NCBI RefSeq assembly: GCF_009765875.1
Contig: NZ_LMUP01000014.1
Span: 248,001-312,000, forward strand
Length of the DNA stretch: 64,000 nucleotides
Direction of reading: 5' to 3'
Source: Pedobacter sp. L105
Lineage (GTDB): Bacteria > Bacteroidota > Bacteroidia > Sphingobacteriales > Sphingobacteriaceae
Every line of letters starts with the position of its first letter. Position 1 is the stretch's first letter. The translations under genes and the position numbers were made by a program. Below the pieces are notes generated by a model, which had not been told where the DNA came from, did not search any database, and was given only the letters and a program-made list of their open reading frames with translations. Shown piece after piece: positions 16,985 to 26,868 of the stretch.

Positions 16985-18319
16985 ATGAAAAAAAACATGT
17001 TGTTTGCTTTAATCTATTTTCTTCCATTTCAATTGTTTGCACAGCAACATTGGGATTTAAAGGAATGTATAGATTATGGCTTAAAAAATAACCGCAGTAA
17101 TGTGGTTTATGAAAACGAAAAGAAAGCAGCTGATGCCAGGGCAAAGGAGGCCCTTGCCGATTACCTGCCGAAGGTAAGTATTACCGGGACTTTTGACGAT
17201 AACCTGAAAGTCCAGGAGTCTGTTATCCCTGCCGGAATTTTTGGTAATGAACCGCTAAAGATCGCTTTCAGTCAGCAATACAATACCAATGGGATAGTTC
17301 AGTTAGACCAGACTATATATGACCAGTCGCTGCTAAATGGTCTCAAAGCAAATAAATATAACAAGCAGGAAGCGGAACTGAACATCAGGCAGAACCAGGA
17401 AACAATTATCTACAACATCAGCAATTCTTATTATCAGATTTATGTCTACCGTGAGCAGCTGCGCCTGATTAAAGAGAACCTGGCAACTTACCATAAACAG
17501 ATGGAGATATCCAGATTGCAGGTGCAGAAAGGTGTTACCTTGCAAAAAGACCTCGATAAAGTTACGGTTGACTACAACAATGCGGTTTCGCAAATTCATG
17601 TTGCAGAGAGTAATTTAACATTGGCCCAAAACCAGCTTAAGTATGGAATGGGTTATCCCATTAATACTGAATTGCCAATTGACACGGTAGCGCAGCAGAA
17701 AGTGACGTTTATGGCAGAAGCCAGGACGGCCGACAATACTTTTGCCGCAGGTAACCGTACAGATTACCAGCTTTCTGGTGTTAATTCTAAACTTCTGGAT
17801 ATAGACCAGAGCAGGATCAAAGCCGGCGGGCTTCCTAAGTTAACCGGTTATGCCCGTTATGGCGCGGTAGGTTTCGGAAATTCTGTAGGCCCTTCATTTA
17901 GAGATCTGAGTCCTTATTCTGCCATTGGGTTAAAATTAAGCATACCGCTTTTTGATTTCTTTAAGCGGAATGCACAGTATGCGCAGGCCAAATATAAAAG
18001 CTTGAATGCGATAGAGAACCTCAAAATCGACGCAGATAAGTATGAGCTGGAATTTGAAAATAACAAAACAAAACTGGCTAAAGCCCAAAGCAACCTGGAA
18101 AATGATAAGCGCAATATTCAATTGGCCCAATCTGTATTCAGGACCACAGATCTGCAATACAAAAAGGGGGTTACTGATCTCACCGATTGGCTCACTGCCC
18201 AAAATTCCATTAAGGAAGCACAAAATAATTATCTCAATTCGCTCTATACTTTTTTACAGGCCAAATTAGACCTGGAGAAAGCTGGCGGCAGTCTTAAAAC
18301 ATTTTATACCTCACTTTAA
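16985..18319 (+). CDS. TolC-family outer membrane efflux protein
   Basis: A 444-residue outer membrane channel of a tripartite efflux system. The signal peptide ends near residue 20 (FQLFAQ). Two OEP repeats follow, each a long coiled-coil-forming helical region (about 25-215 and 250-435) rich in Gln, Asn and Lys, with the typical EAxADYLPKVSITG beta entry. It is first in a three-gene operon with the adaptor (3 bases downstream) and the permease. The substrate is unknown; RND pumps of this layout export drugs, dyes, detergents or lipid-like compounds. Likely controlled by the upstream LytTR regulator. Confidence 0.94.
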   Translation: MKKNMLFALIYFLPFQLFAQQHWDLKECIDYGLKNNRSNVVYENEKKAADARAKEALADYLPKVSITGTFDDNLKVQESVIPAGIFGNEPLKIAFSQQYNTNGIVQLDQTIYDQSLLNGLKANKYNKQEAELNIRQNQETIIYNISNSYYQIYVYREQLRLIKENLATYHKQMEISRLQVQKGVTLQKDLDKVTVDYNNAVSQIHVAESNLTLAQNQLKYGMGYPINTELPIDTVAQQKVTFMAEARTADNTFAAGNRTDYQLSGVNSKLLDIDQSRIKAGGLPKLTGYARYGAVGFGNSVGPSFRDLSPYSAIGLKLSIPLFDFFKRNAQYAQAKYKSLNAIENLKIDADKYELEFENNKTKLAKAQSNLENDKRNIQLAQSVFRTTDLQYKKGVTDLTDWLTAQNSIKEAQNNYLNSLYTFLQAKLDLEKAGGSLKTFYTSL

Positions 18320-18322
18320 CAT

Positions 18323-19381
18323 ATGAAACGTAAATACATCATAGGATTAATCATTCTGGTACTCCTGGCATTGATCGTTTTTAGGCTGGCTTCAAATAAG
18401 CATACCTTAAATGAAAAGAAGAAACCTGCCCAGGATAGCCTGGTACGCATACCGGTGAAAGTTGCTGCGGTTAAAGAAGAGCTTCAGGAAATCAGCCTGA
18501 TCAAAACCGGAAGCCTGGCACCATTTAAAGAGGCTAAAGTATTGTCTACCGTAGGAGGTACCATTCAGCAGCTGCGGTTTAACCTTGGCGACCATGTACA
18601 TGAGGGCCAGATCCTGGCGGTAATGGATACACGCCTGATGCAGCTTGACTTGCAAAAGGCCGAAACCAACGCCGCTAAATTAAAACGTGATCTGGAAAAT
18701 TACACGGAATTACTGGCGGGACAGGCTGCCACACAGGAAAAGGTGAATGAGATCCGTCAGAATTATCTGGATGCTGCCAACCAGGTGAGCCAGGTTAAAA
18801 AGCAAATCTCTGATGCAGCGGTAAAAGCACCAACCAGTGGTATCATTGCTGAAAAACCTTTGGAGCAGCGTGTATTTGCCAATGCAGGAGCTGAGATCAC
18901 CACAATTGTCAATTTATCGGAGGCAAAAGTTCAGCTTAACCTGACTGAAAATGAGGTTTACCAGGTGAAAAATGGTCAGCAGGTAAAAATTACTACCGAC
19001 GTATATCCTGGCCAGGTGTTTAACGGGAAAATTACATTTATTAGTCCACAGGCCGATGAAACACATAATTATAAGGTGGAGATTTTAGCAGAGAATAAAG
19101 AGAGTTCATTGCTGCGCTCAGGAACTTTTGTGTATGCCGACTTTACCAGGAAAACCAAACAAAACGTGTTGCTCATCCCGCGGGAAGCGCTAACAGAGAG
19201 TATTAAGGATGCCAGCGTATATGTGGTGGAAAATGGAAAAGTTCATCAGAAACCAATCAAAACGGGAATTGAAATGAATGATTTTATTCAGGTAATCGGC
19301 GGTTTAAAGGCCGGTGAAGTGGTGGTGACCTCGGGTCAGATCAATTTAAAAGAAGGTGCCCAGGTAAGTGTGTCTAAATAA
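18323..19381 (+). CDS. RND efflux periplasmic adaptor (membrane fusion protein)
   Basis: A 352-residue HlyD/AcrA-type adaptor joining the permease to the TolC-like channel. An N-terminal membrane anchor covers residues 5-24, with no lipobox. A lipoyl-like half motif lies near 85-100 (LGDHVHEGQILAVMDTRLMQ), followed by a helical hairpin of about 60 residues. The second lipoyl half is VKAPTSGIIAEKPLEQRVFA. A beta-barrel and membrane-proximal domain with LLIPREAL complete it. Starts 3 bases after the TolC-like gene and ends 11 bases before the permease gene. Confidence 0.94.
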   Translation: MKRKYIIGLIILVLLALIVFRLASNKHTLNEKKKPAQDSLVRIPVKVAAVKEELQEISLIKTGSLAPFKEAKVLSTVGGTIQQLRFNLGDHVHEGQILAVMDTRLMQLDLQKAETNAAKLKRDLENYTELLAGQAATQEKVNEIRQNYLDAANQVSQVKKQISDAAVKAPTSGIIAEKPLEQRVFANAGAEITTIVNLSEAKVQLNLTENEVYQVKNGQQVKITTDVYPGQVFNGKITFISPQADETHNYKVEILAENKESSLLRSGTFVYADFTRKTKQNVLLIPREALTESIKDASVYVVENGKVHQKPIKTGIEMNDFIQVIGGLKAGEVVVTSGQINLKEGAQVSVSK

Positions 19382-19392
19382 AACAAGCTAAC

Positions 19393-22300
19393 ATGTCAAT
19401 CACAGAAATTGCCGTTAAGCGGCCCTTACTTATAATTGTAGTATTTACCGTGCTCTTTATTTTTGGTGCCCGGTCTTATTTTAGTTTAAATTATAACCTG
19501 CTGCCTAAGTTAGAAGTACCTACCGTAACTGTAAGTACGGTATATGCCGGTGCTGCAGCAGCAGAAGTAGAGACGTCGGTAACGAAAAAACTGGAAGATG
19601 CATTTTCTTCTGTTGAAGGTTTAGACAAGATTACTTCTTCCTCGCAGGAAGGTATATCAAGCGTTGTTGTACAGCTTAAAACGGGTACAAATATTGACCA
19701 GGCAGAGCGCGATATTCAGCGGAAAGCAGACCAGGCGCAAAATGACCTGCCTGATAATATCGATAAACCAATCGTAAATAAAGTAAATCTGGAGGATGCC
19801 CCCGTAATCAAGGCCGGGGTAACGTCAAAATTATCTCCGCGTGACCTTTATGATTTTGTAGACAAACAGCTGCTTCCGATCCTGCAAAATGTTGCCGGGG
19901 TAGGGCAGGTGAATATCATTGGCGGTGATAAACGCGAAATCCAGGTGAATATCGATCAGGATAAACTCATCGCCTATGGCTTAGGGATAGGGCAGGTAAC
20001 AGAGGCTTTAAGTAAAGCCAATCAATCTTTTCCTGCCGGTAATATTGAAACCCGCAACCAGCAGATGTCCATCCATTTTGATGCGAACGTTACTTCCATG
20101 AATCAAATTCGCGGCCTGATTGTTCAGCAGAGGCCGGGAGGTGGCAGTGTTTACCTCAAAGATATTGCAGAGGTGGTAGATGCCACAGCAAAAACAACCG
20201 CTATTAACCACATTAACGGTGTTCCTTCCATCGGGATACAGATCATCAAACAAAGTGATGCCAATGCGGTAGATGTAAGTGAGCAGGTAAAGAAAAAGTT
20301 TGCAGCTATAGAAACCCAGTATCAATCCAGTAATTTAAAATTTAGCGTGTCTTCTGATCAGAGTATCTATACGCTGAAATCGGCCGACGGGGTGATGGAA
20401 GATTTGGGGCTTGCCGTGGTGATTGTAGGTATAGTGATGCTGGCCTTTTTGCACAGCTTCAGGAGTTCTATGTTTGTACTGGTGGCACTTCCATCTTCCA
20501 TCATTCCTACATTTATTGCCATGTATGCTTTAGGATTTTCGCTCAACCTGATGACATTAATGGCCATGTCGCTGGTAGTAGGTATCCTGGTAGATGATTC
20601 GATCGTGGTACTGGAAAATATCTACCGGCACCTGGAAATGGGGTCAGACAAAGAGACAGCAGCTTTAGAAGGAAGAAGCGAGATCGGTTTTACCGCACTG
20701 GCAATTACCCTGGTAGACATTGTGGTGTTCCTGCCGATTGCTTTTTCTGGTGGTATCATCGGCTCATTGCTGCAGGAGTTTTCCCTGGTGGTAGTTTTTT
20801 CAACCATTATGAGCTTATTTGTGTCCTTTACGGTTACTCCCATGCTGGCAAGTAAATTTGGTAAGATTGAAAAACTGAATGAAAAAAGTTTATGGGGAAA
20901 GCTGAACCTGGGCTTTGAACGTTTTCTGCATACACTTTCAGATGATTATGGAAAGTTACTGGCCATAGCTATCCATAAAAAAAGATATTTGTTAACCGCT
21001 GTGATCTTATTGATCATTGGCAGTATTTCTTTAGTTGGTTTTGGTTTTGTAGGTGCTGCCTTTATTCCTTCGGCCGATCAGGGTGAGTTGTTAATTAACC
21101 TTGAACTGGCGCCTTCTGCGTCACTCTATCAAACCAATATGATCACTCAGCAGACAGAAAAGCTGATCATGAAACAGCCCGAGGTGACACGGGTCTTCTC
21201 CAGTATCGGTTTTATCACCGGAAGCGTTGCGGGGACTACCAATAATGCCAACCTTGCCGAGATTACTGTGACCATGGTAGATAAGAACAAAAGAAATATT
21301 ACTGCAGAAGATTTTGGCTCGCTGCTGCAAAAGAAATTAAGTAAAGTTATTCCCGGGGTGAAGATTACGTCTTCTCCAACCTCCATTACGGGAGGGGCTA
21401 ACCAGGCACCAATCCAGATCGCCATTAAAGGCGTTGACCTGGTAGCCGTAAGGAAAGTTGCAGAGGAGTATAAGAAAGCCGTGACCACAGTAGCCGGTAC
21501 CCAGTTTGTAGAACTCTCTGTGAAAAATCAGAAGCCAGAGGTAGAGGTGAACCTGAACAGGGAGAAGATGACCTTGTTGGGTATAGATGCCAGCCAGGTA
21601 GGGGCGGCACTGCAAAATGCCTTTAGCGGAAATGATAAGAGCAAGTTTAAGCAGTCTGGAAACGAATATGATATACGTATCGCCCTGGACAGATTTGACC
21701 GGACCGATATTAATAATGTAAGAAATTTATCTTTTGCCAATACCAACGGACAGACCTTTGTTTTGAGCCAGTTTGCCGATGTTACGCAAGGACTTGGGGA
21801 AACCGTTTTGGAACGTAGTGACCGATTAGGCTCCATTACGGTGAAGTCTAATGTAATAGGAAGGCCATCAGGGTCTGTAGGTGATGATATTAAGGCGAAA
21901 GTAAGCGGTATTAAGTTACCTCCGGGGATAACGGTAGAATATTTGGGAGACCTGAAAAATCAGGGTGATGCTTTTGGTAGTCTCGGATTTGCCTTAATGG
22001 TTGCCATTGTACTGGTTTACCTGATTATGGTAGCCTTATATGAAAATGCAGTTTATCCTTTTGTAGTGCTTTTTTCAATCCCTGTTGCCCTGGTTGGAGC
22101 CTTACTGGCGCTGGCGCTGACCATGCAAACCCTCAATATTTTCTCCATCATAGGTATGATCATGCTGCTTGGACTGGTATCAAAAAATGCTATTCTGATT
22201 GTGGATTTTACCAACCATTTAAAAGCTGAAGGGCGTCCGGTTGAAGAAGCCCTGATTGAAGCAGGAAAGGAAAGGTTAAGACCCATCCTGATGACTACCC

Positions 22301-22518
22301 TGGCTATGATCCTTGGGATGTTGCCCATCGCTTTGGCAAGTGGTGCCGGTGCAGAAATCAAGAACGGTATGGCATGGGTGATTATAGGAGGCTTAACCAG
22401 TTCCATGATCCTGACGCTTTTTGTAGTGCCTTCGATGTATCTGATCATTGACCACCTGATCGCAAAATTCAAGACAAAAAAAGAAGAACCTCCATTACTC
22501 TTAGAGGCACATAATTAA
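19393..22518 (+). CDS. RND efflux permease (HAE1/AcrB-like)
   Basis: A 1041-residue proton-driven inner membrane pump, full length for the family. It begins with an amphipathic N-terminus and TM1 (AVKRPLLIIVVFTVLFIFGA), followed by a periplasmic domain. TM4 holds the proton-relay pair in GILVDDSIVVLEN (about residues 397-409). A second periplasmic domain and the final TM bundle follow, with GMIMLLGLVSKNAILIVDF. The end is cytoplasmic and charged. It is the third gene of the operon. The last 84 bases of the gene, with downstream DNA, also exist as a diverged copy at 12681-12907. Confidence 0.96.
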   Translation: MSITEIAVKRPLLIIVVFTVLFIFGARSYFSLNYNLLPKLEVPTVTVSTVYAGAAAAEVETSVTKKLEDAFSSVEGLDKITSSSQEGISSVVVQLKTGTNIDQAERDIQRKADQAQNDLPDNIDKPIVNKVNLEDAPVIKAGVTSKLSPRDLYDFVDKQLLPILQNVAGVGQVNIIGGDKREIQVNIDQDKLIAYGLGIGQVTEALSKANQSFPAGNIETRNQQMSIHFDANVTSMNQIRGLIVQQRPGGGSVYLKDIAEVVDATAKTTAINHINGVPSIGIQIIKQSDANAVDVSEQVKKKFAAIETQYQSSNLKFSVSSDQSIYTLKSADGVMEDLGLAVVIVGIVMLAFLHSFRSSMFVLVALPSSIIPTFIAMYALGFSLNLMTLMAMSLVVGILVDDSIVVLENIYRHLEMGSDKETAALEGRSEIGFTALAITLVDIVVFLPIAFSGGIIGSLLQEFSLVVVFSTIMSLFVSFTVTPMLASKFGKIEKLNEKSLWGKLNLGFERFLHTLSDDYGKLLAIAIHKKRYLLTAVILLIIGSISLVGFGFVGAAFIPSADQGELLINLELAPSASLYQTNMITQQTEKLIMKQPEVTRVFSSIGFITGSVAGTTNNANLAEITVTMVDKNKRNITAEDFGSLLQKKLSKVIPGVKITSSPTSITGGANQAPIQIAIKGVDLVAVRKVAEEYKKAVTTVAGTQFVELSVKNQKPEVEVNLNREKMTLLGIDASQVGAALQNAFSGNDKSKFKQSGNEYDIRIALDRFDRTDINNVRNLSFANTNGQTFVLSQFADVTQGLGETVLERSDRLGSITVKSNVIGRPSGSVGDDIKAKVSGIKLPPGITVEYLGDLKNQGDAFGSLGFALMVAIVLVYLIMVALYENAVYPFVVLFSIPVALVGALLALALTMQTLNIFSIIGMIMLLGLVSKNAILIVDFTNHLKAEGRPVEEALIEAGKERLRPILMTTLAMILGMLPIALASGAGAEIKNGMAWVIIGGLTSSMILTLFVVPSMYLIIDHLIAKFKTKKEEPPLLLEAHN

Positions 22519-22661
22519 GTATAGATAACAAATCAGCGTTCAATAACATCAGACATTTTGAAACCCATTTTTTTCCCTTTTTGGAGGGAGCAGGATGTCT
22601 CGTGCCAATAATTGCCCGCTTCATTTTAAAAATTCACGATATGAAATACCAATTTCTGCTT
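22435..22661 (+). repeat. Original of the 227-bp segment copied at 12681-12907
   Basis: This stretch, from MYLIIDHLIA of the permease through the spacer to the first codons of the small ORF, aligns end to end with the copy 9.7 kb upstream on the same strand. That copy is clearly the derived one because its flanks lack the rest of the pump gene. Confidence 0.8.
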
Positions 22662-22751
22662 GCCGTTACCCTGGTTGTTGCGTTTTTCTATTTCGTTCCT
22701 GCCCTTCATCAAGCATTTATAATTCTTATCATGAAGGGATTAAGTCAATGA
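22641..22751 (+). CDS. Small hydrophobic peptide ORF (36 residues)
   Basis: An ATG at 22641 opens 36 codons ending at TGA 22749-22751. The product starts MKYQFLLAVTLVVAFFYF and would form one membrane helix with a short tail (ALHQAFIILIMKGLSQ). It lies 122 bases after the RND permease on the same strand and could be a small accessory subunit of the pump, as AcrZ is for AcrB, or a chance ORF. The copied segment at 12890-12907 keeps its first codons but with GTG for ATG. No recognised family. Confidence 0.35.
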   Translation: MKYQFLLAVTLVVAFFYFVPALHQAFIILIMKGLSQ

Positions 22752-22753
22752 CT

Positions 22754-23938
22754 TTATGATATAGGGAAGCTAACTTTAAAACAGGTAGCCCCGTCTTTGG
22801 AGGTAACTGCAATTTTTCCCTGATGTGCTTTTACGATTTCAGAACATATGTATAAACCTAAGCCTAAACCTTCCTTATAACGCCCGGCGACGCCGCGCGT
22901 AAAAGGCATAAATAGCTTTTTAATCACTTCCTCAGGAATATCTTTACCTGAATTGGAAACACATAAAATAAATTCCCTGTTGTCAATCTGTGCACTAACA
23001 TGGATAGGCATACCAGCATCACCATGTGATATGGCATTACCTAAAAGATTAGAAAATAGCTGGGCAATTCTTTTGCTGTCTCCTGTGACAGGTTCATTTA
23101 ATTTAAATTGGGTAGTAATAGTTGTACCAGGATAGATCAATCTTAATTCTGAAATCACATGCTGCAAAACCTTTTCAATATCCTTAATAGGTTTTGAATC
23201 TACATTGAGCCCCTGGCTTAACCGGCCGCGGGCAAAATCCATCACATTATCGATTAAGCCTGTAACACGATAGGTGCTATCCTTTATAATGGTAGCGAGC
23301 CTTAAAGAGCGCTCGTCTTTTAGTGTCCGCATCAATAATTGTGCGCTGTTACCGATGGCACTTACCGGGTTCCGCAAGTCATGTCCCAAAACGGCTATAA
23401 ACTGTTCCCGTAATACTGCGGTTTCTTTTTCTTCCAGTAATTCTGTTTTTGTAATCGCCAGTTGGTTCATGGCACTTAAATGTGTGGCAATCAAATTGGC
23501 AAACAGGGTAAACATGCCAATGGTTTTGGGCGACTTTAATTGTGCAGGATTAGGGTCAATAGCACACAGTGTTCCATAAAAACTACCATCAGTTAAAAAA
23601 ATAGGTGTAGAAATATAACTCTGAAAACCATAAGTGGCAGGAGTATGGTGTTTACTATAAGTTGGATCGTTATCCACATGCTCTATTACTACCTGCTCAT
23701 GATGAATTTCAATTTCCTTACAAATGGTTGTTTCCAGGGCCAGCTGCTGGCCAGGTAACAAGCCAAAGTTAATCTTGTCGCTAACCGCACAGGCAAGCCA
23801 CTGTTTTTTGGTAACGCGTGCTACCGCCACGAAACCCATACCTGTGTAACCACTAATGACCTCTAATATGGTAGTGATAACCGGTATAGAGTTAATGCGG
23901 TCTAACTCGCTGGAAATATCTAATGCGTTTTCGTCCAA
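22754..23938 (-). CDS. GAF-domain sensor histidine kinase
   Basis: A 394-residue soluble kinase. A GAF domain lies at about residues 15-158 (SYISTPIFLTDGSFYGTLCA) and senses an unknown ligand. A HisKA domain has the phospho-His at 186 (AVLGHDLRNPVSAI). A HATPase domain has N-box QLFSNLLGNAISHG and G-box EGLGLGLYIC. No receiver domain or regulator gene is adjacent. The only start in frame is a TTG at 23936-23938; the next ATG (residue 34) would cut into the GAF domain, and a stop lies eight codons upstream of the TTG. So a TTG start is likely. Confidence 0.88.
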   Translation of the reverse strand: MDENALDISSELDRINSIPVITTILEVISGYTGMGFVAVARVTKKQWLACAVSDKINFGLLPGQQLALETTICKEIEIHHEQVVIEHVDNDPTYSKHHTPATYGFQSYISTPIFLTDGSFYGTLCAIDPNPAQLKSPKTIGMFTLFANLIATHLSAMNQLAITKTELLEEKETAVLREQFIAVLGHDLRNPVSAIGNSAQLLMRTLKDERSLRLATIIKDSTYRVTGLIDNVMDFARGRLSQGLNVDSKPIKDIEKVLQHVISELRLIYPGTTITTQFKLNEPVTGDSKRIAQLFSNLLGNAISHGDAGMPIHVSAQIDNREFILCVSNSGKDIPEEVIKKLFMPFTRGVAGRYKEGLGLGLYICSEIVKAHQGKIAVTSKDGATCFKVSFPIS

Positions 23939-24310
23939 GGGTATTTGATTAGGTAAACGGCGTTAAAGATAAGGATATAAATAGATTACACAAATTGGTG
24001 CATTGGAATATCTTTAGTGATTCCCGGATGCTTTATTGCCCCATGCAAGACGCATTTACCTACAGGCTTCCTAAACCGTAGCTAAAGGGTGACTAGCCAG
24101 TATATGTAACCAGGACGTATGTTAACTGTTTACCTAACCTTTAGCTAACGTGGAGTTGAATGCATTCAGCATCCCGCAATGATCCGGGATACCAGATATT
24201 AAGGAGTTTAAACTGGAGAGGCAAAAAAGCAGATTGTATATAAAAATTTTGATTTGTTGATAGATTGGCATGAATATTATGTTTAATCCCGCTGTAATAT
24301 AAATCTGCTG
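23939..24310. other. Divergent intergenic region between two kinases
   Basis: About 370 bases separating the GAF kinase (minus) from the PAS kinase (plus). It must hold both promoters but I see no exact -7 box. A weak inverted repeat ATCCCG/CGGGAT lies near 24172-24191. No gene. Confidence 0.4.
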
Positions 24311-26833
24311 ATGAACACCATGCCTGCTTTGTTAAGTGAACACCAATTGTTAGAAGTGCTAAATGCTACAAAAACTGCTACAGCAGTGCATATAGGAGAA
24401 GAAGCAGTCATCCAGATGGCAAATGATGCCATGCTCAATATTTGGGGAAAGGATAGAAGTATTATTGGGAAGTCTCTTGCCGGAGCCCTTCCTGAATTGG
24501 TTGGACAGCCCTTTATTGAGATGTTTGCCAGGGTTTGGCGTGAAGGTTTAACTTTATCAGGTAATGATACTGCGGCCAGTATTCAAGTGGATGGAGAGAT
24601 AAAAACCTTTTATTTCGATTTTGAGTACCGGGCGATAAAAGATGAAGAAGGCAATACGATTTGTGTATTGCATACGGCAGTTGATGTTACTGAACAGTTT
24701 TTGAACCGGGAAGTTTTAAAAGATGCTTATTTAAAAGAACAATTGCTGATGCAGGAGCAGGCCATCAATGAAGAGCTTGCTACAGCCAATGAAGAACTTA
24801 GCGCAATCAATGAAGAACTTGCCCAAAGCCAGGAAGAGCTAAGCAGCACTAACGAGCAGTTAGAGCAGCGTGTTGAAAACCGTATCAAGGAGCTAGCTGA
24901 AAGCGAAGCACGTTTTAAAACAATGGCCGAGGGAACAGACATATTGATTTCAGTATCAGATGAAAGCAGCGCTATTACCTATTTAAATCAGGCCTGGTAT
25001 GAATTAACCGGATTATCTACAGATCAGTTGCTGAATTTTGGCTGGACAGAACTCATCCATCCCGACGATAAAAGAGGCTGGATAAAGGCCTATTTAACTG
25101 CATTTGAGTTACGTATTCCTTTTGAAGGGGAATTAAGAATAAAGAGTAAAACCGGTGAGTACCGGTGGATGCTGATTAAAGCACCACCCCGTTTTCGTTC
25201 TGATCAATCATTTGCAGGTTATATCAGCTCTTGCGTGGATATTACCGATCGCAAAAATGATGAATTAGAAAAAACCAGGCTCGCGGGTGATTTGGCGGCA
25301 ATTAACGAAGAGTTAACGGCTTCAAATGAAGAGTTACATGCTGCTAATGAAGAGCTGATCAGCGCACAGGAGTATTTGAACGCTACCTATTCTAAATTGG
25401 CAATTAGTGAAAACAGGGTTCGCCAGCTGATCACTGCTGCACCGATTGGAATTGCGGTATTAAATGGACAGGACCTCATTGTAGAATCTGTGAATGAGAA
25501 AATGCTGGAAATTTGGGGGAAAGACAGCGCTGTTATTGGCAGTCCTTTAGGCGGGGTCTTAACAGCCGAAAATGAAAGGGTGCTTCCTATTTTAGAAGCC
25601 TTGTTTGCCAATGGTAAAGCTTATTACAGCAATGAATCACAGGCGAAAGTAACTCATAATGGGGTGCAAAAAGACCTGTATTTCAATGTTATATTTCAAC
25701 CCCTGACAAATGCGTTGGGAAAGGTGGATTCTATCATTATCACTGCCACCGATGTGACAGAACAGGTACTTTCCCGCCAGAAGGTGGAAGAGGCAGAAGT
25801 AGCCCTAAGATTAGCAATTGAAGCTGCTAATTTTGGAACCTGGCATATACATTCTGTAACCCGTAAATTTATAACTTCAGCCAGGCTCAAAGAATTGTTC
25901 GGTTTTTACCCCGAAGAAGATATTACTATTGAAGATGCAGTTGGTCAGATTACCGAAGAGTACCGTGAATATGTTTCAACTATATTGGAAGCTGCTATTG
26001 CCGGTAATGGGAATTACGATGTGTCTTATCCTGTATTGGGTTTCCATGATCAAAAAATACGCTGGCTGAGGGCAATGGGCAATTTAAAAGCAGATCCATC
26101 CGGTGAGTTTTCTGCTTTTACAGGCGTGGTGATGGATATATCAGAGATGAGAAAAGATGATGAACGTAAAAATGCTTTTATTGGCATGGTAAGCCATGAG
26201 TTAAAGACACCGCTAACCTCATTAAAAGGATATGTTCAAATCCTTCAGATGAAAGTAAAAAAGGAACAGAATGTTTTTACAGCAGAGGTATTGGACAAAG
26301 CAAGCAGACAGGTTCAAAAAATGACCAGTATGATCAATGGTTTCCTAAATATTTCGAGGTTAGAATCAGGAAAGATTGTGTTAGACAAAAGTGCTTTCAG
26401 GCTGGATCAATTGCTGGGAAATCTGATTGAAGAAGCCCGTTTGGTAGATTCGAGTCACCATTTTACTTATCTGCCTTCTGCAGAAATTGAAATTATTGCA
26501 GATGAAGACAAAATAGGTAATGTAATTTCAAACCTGTTAAGTAATGCCGTTAAGTATTCTCCTTCAAACAGTGAAATCAAAATCAGCTGCAGTTTGACCG
26601 ATGGAATGGCTCAGATTACTGTCACAGATCAGGGAATAGGTATAGAAGCAAAAGATATAGAAAAACTATTTGAACGGTACTACAGGGTAGAACACAACAA
26701 TAATATATCTGGTTTTGGAATCGGGCTGTATTTGAGTGCAGAAATTGCTGCACGCCATAATGGAAAAATTTGGGTAGAAAGTGAACCTGGTCAGGGTGCC
26801 ACATTCTATTTTGTTCTTCCTGTAAATGGTTAA
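24311..26833 (+). CDS. Multi-PAS sensor histidine kinase
   Basis: An 840-residue soluble kinase with four PAS-type domains at about residues 10-130, 200-320, 365-490 and 500-615. Two Glu-rich coiled coils (ATANEELSAINEELAQSQEE near 155; ANEELISAQEYL near 340) lie between PAS1/2 and PAS2/3. A HisKA domain has phospho-His 629 (GMVSHELKTPLTSL), followed by a HATPase domain with N-box NVISNLLSNAVKYS and G-box GFGIGLYLSAEI. It lacks membrane segments, so it senses a cytoplasmic signal (redox, light or small molecule). No regulator gene is adjacent; output is unknown. Confidence 0.93.
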   Translation: MNTMPALLSEHQLLEVLNATKTATAVHIGEEAVIQMANDAMLNIWGKDRSIIGKSLAGALPELVGQPFIEMFARVWREGLTLSGNDTAASIQVDGEIKTFYFDFEYRAIKDEEGNTICVLHTAVDVTEQFLNREVLKDAYLKEQLLMQEQAINEELATANEELSAINEELAQSQEELSSTNEQLEQRVENRIKELAESEARFKTMAEGTDILISVSDESSAITYLNQAWYELTGLSTDQLLNFGWTELIHPDDKRGWIKAYLTAFELRIPFEGELRIKSKTGEYRWMLIKAPPRFRSDQSFAGYISSCVDITDRKNDELEKTRLAGDLAAINEELTASNEELHAANEELISAQEYLNATYSKLAISENRVRQLITAAPIGIAVLNGQDLIVESVNEKMLEIWGKDSAVIGSPLGGVLTAENERVLPILEALFANGKAYYSNESQAKVTHNGVQKDLYFNVIFQPLTNALGKVDSIIITATDVTEQVLSRQKVEEAEVALRLAIEAANFGTWHIHSVTRKFITSARLKELFGFYPEEDITIEDAVGQITEEYREYVSTILEAAIAGNGNYDVSYPVLGFHDQKIRWLRAMGNLKADPSGEFSAFTGVVMDISEMRKDDERKNAFIGMVSHELKTPLTSLKGYVQILQMKVKKEQNVFTAEVLDKASRQVQKMTSMINGFLNISRLESGKIVLDKSAFRLDQLLGNLIEEARLVDSSHHFTYLPSAEIEIIADEDKIGNVISNLLSNAVKYSPSNSEIKISCSLTDGMAQITVTDQGIGIEAKDIEKLFERYYRVEHNNNISGFGIGLYLSAEIAARHNGKIWVESEPGQGATFYFVLPVNG

Positions 26834-26868
26834 CGATGTAATCAGGGTGATGATTAACTAGTTATATC

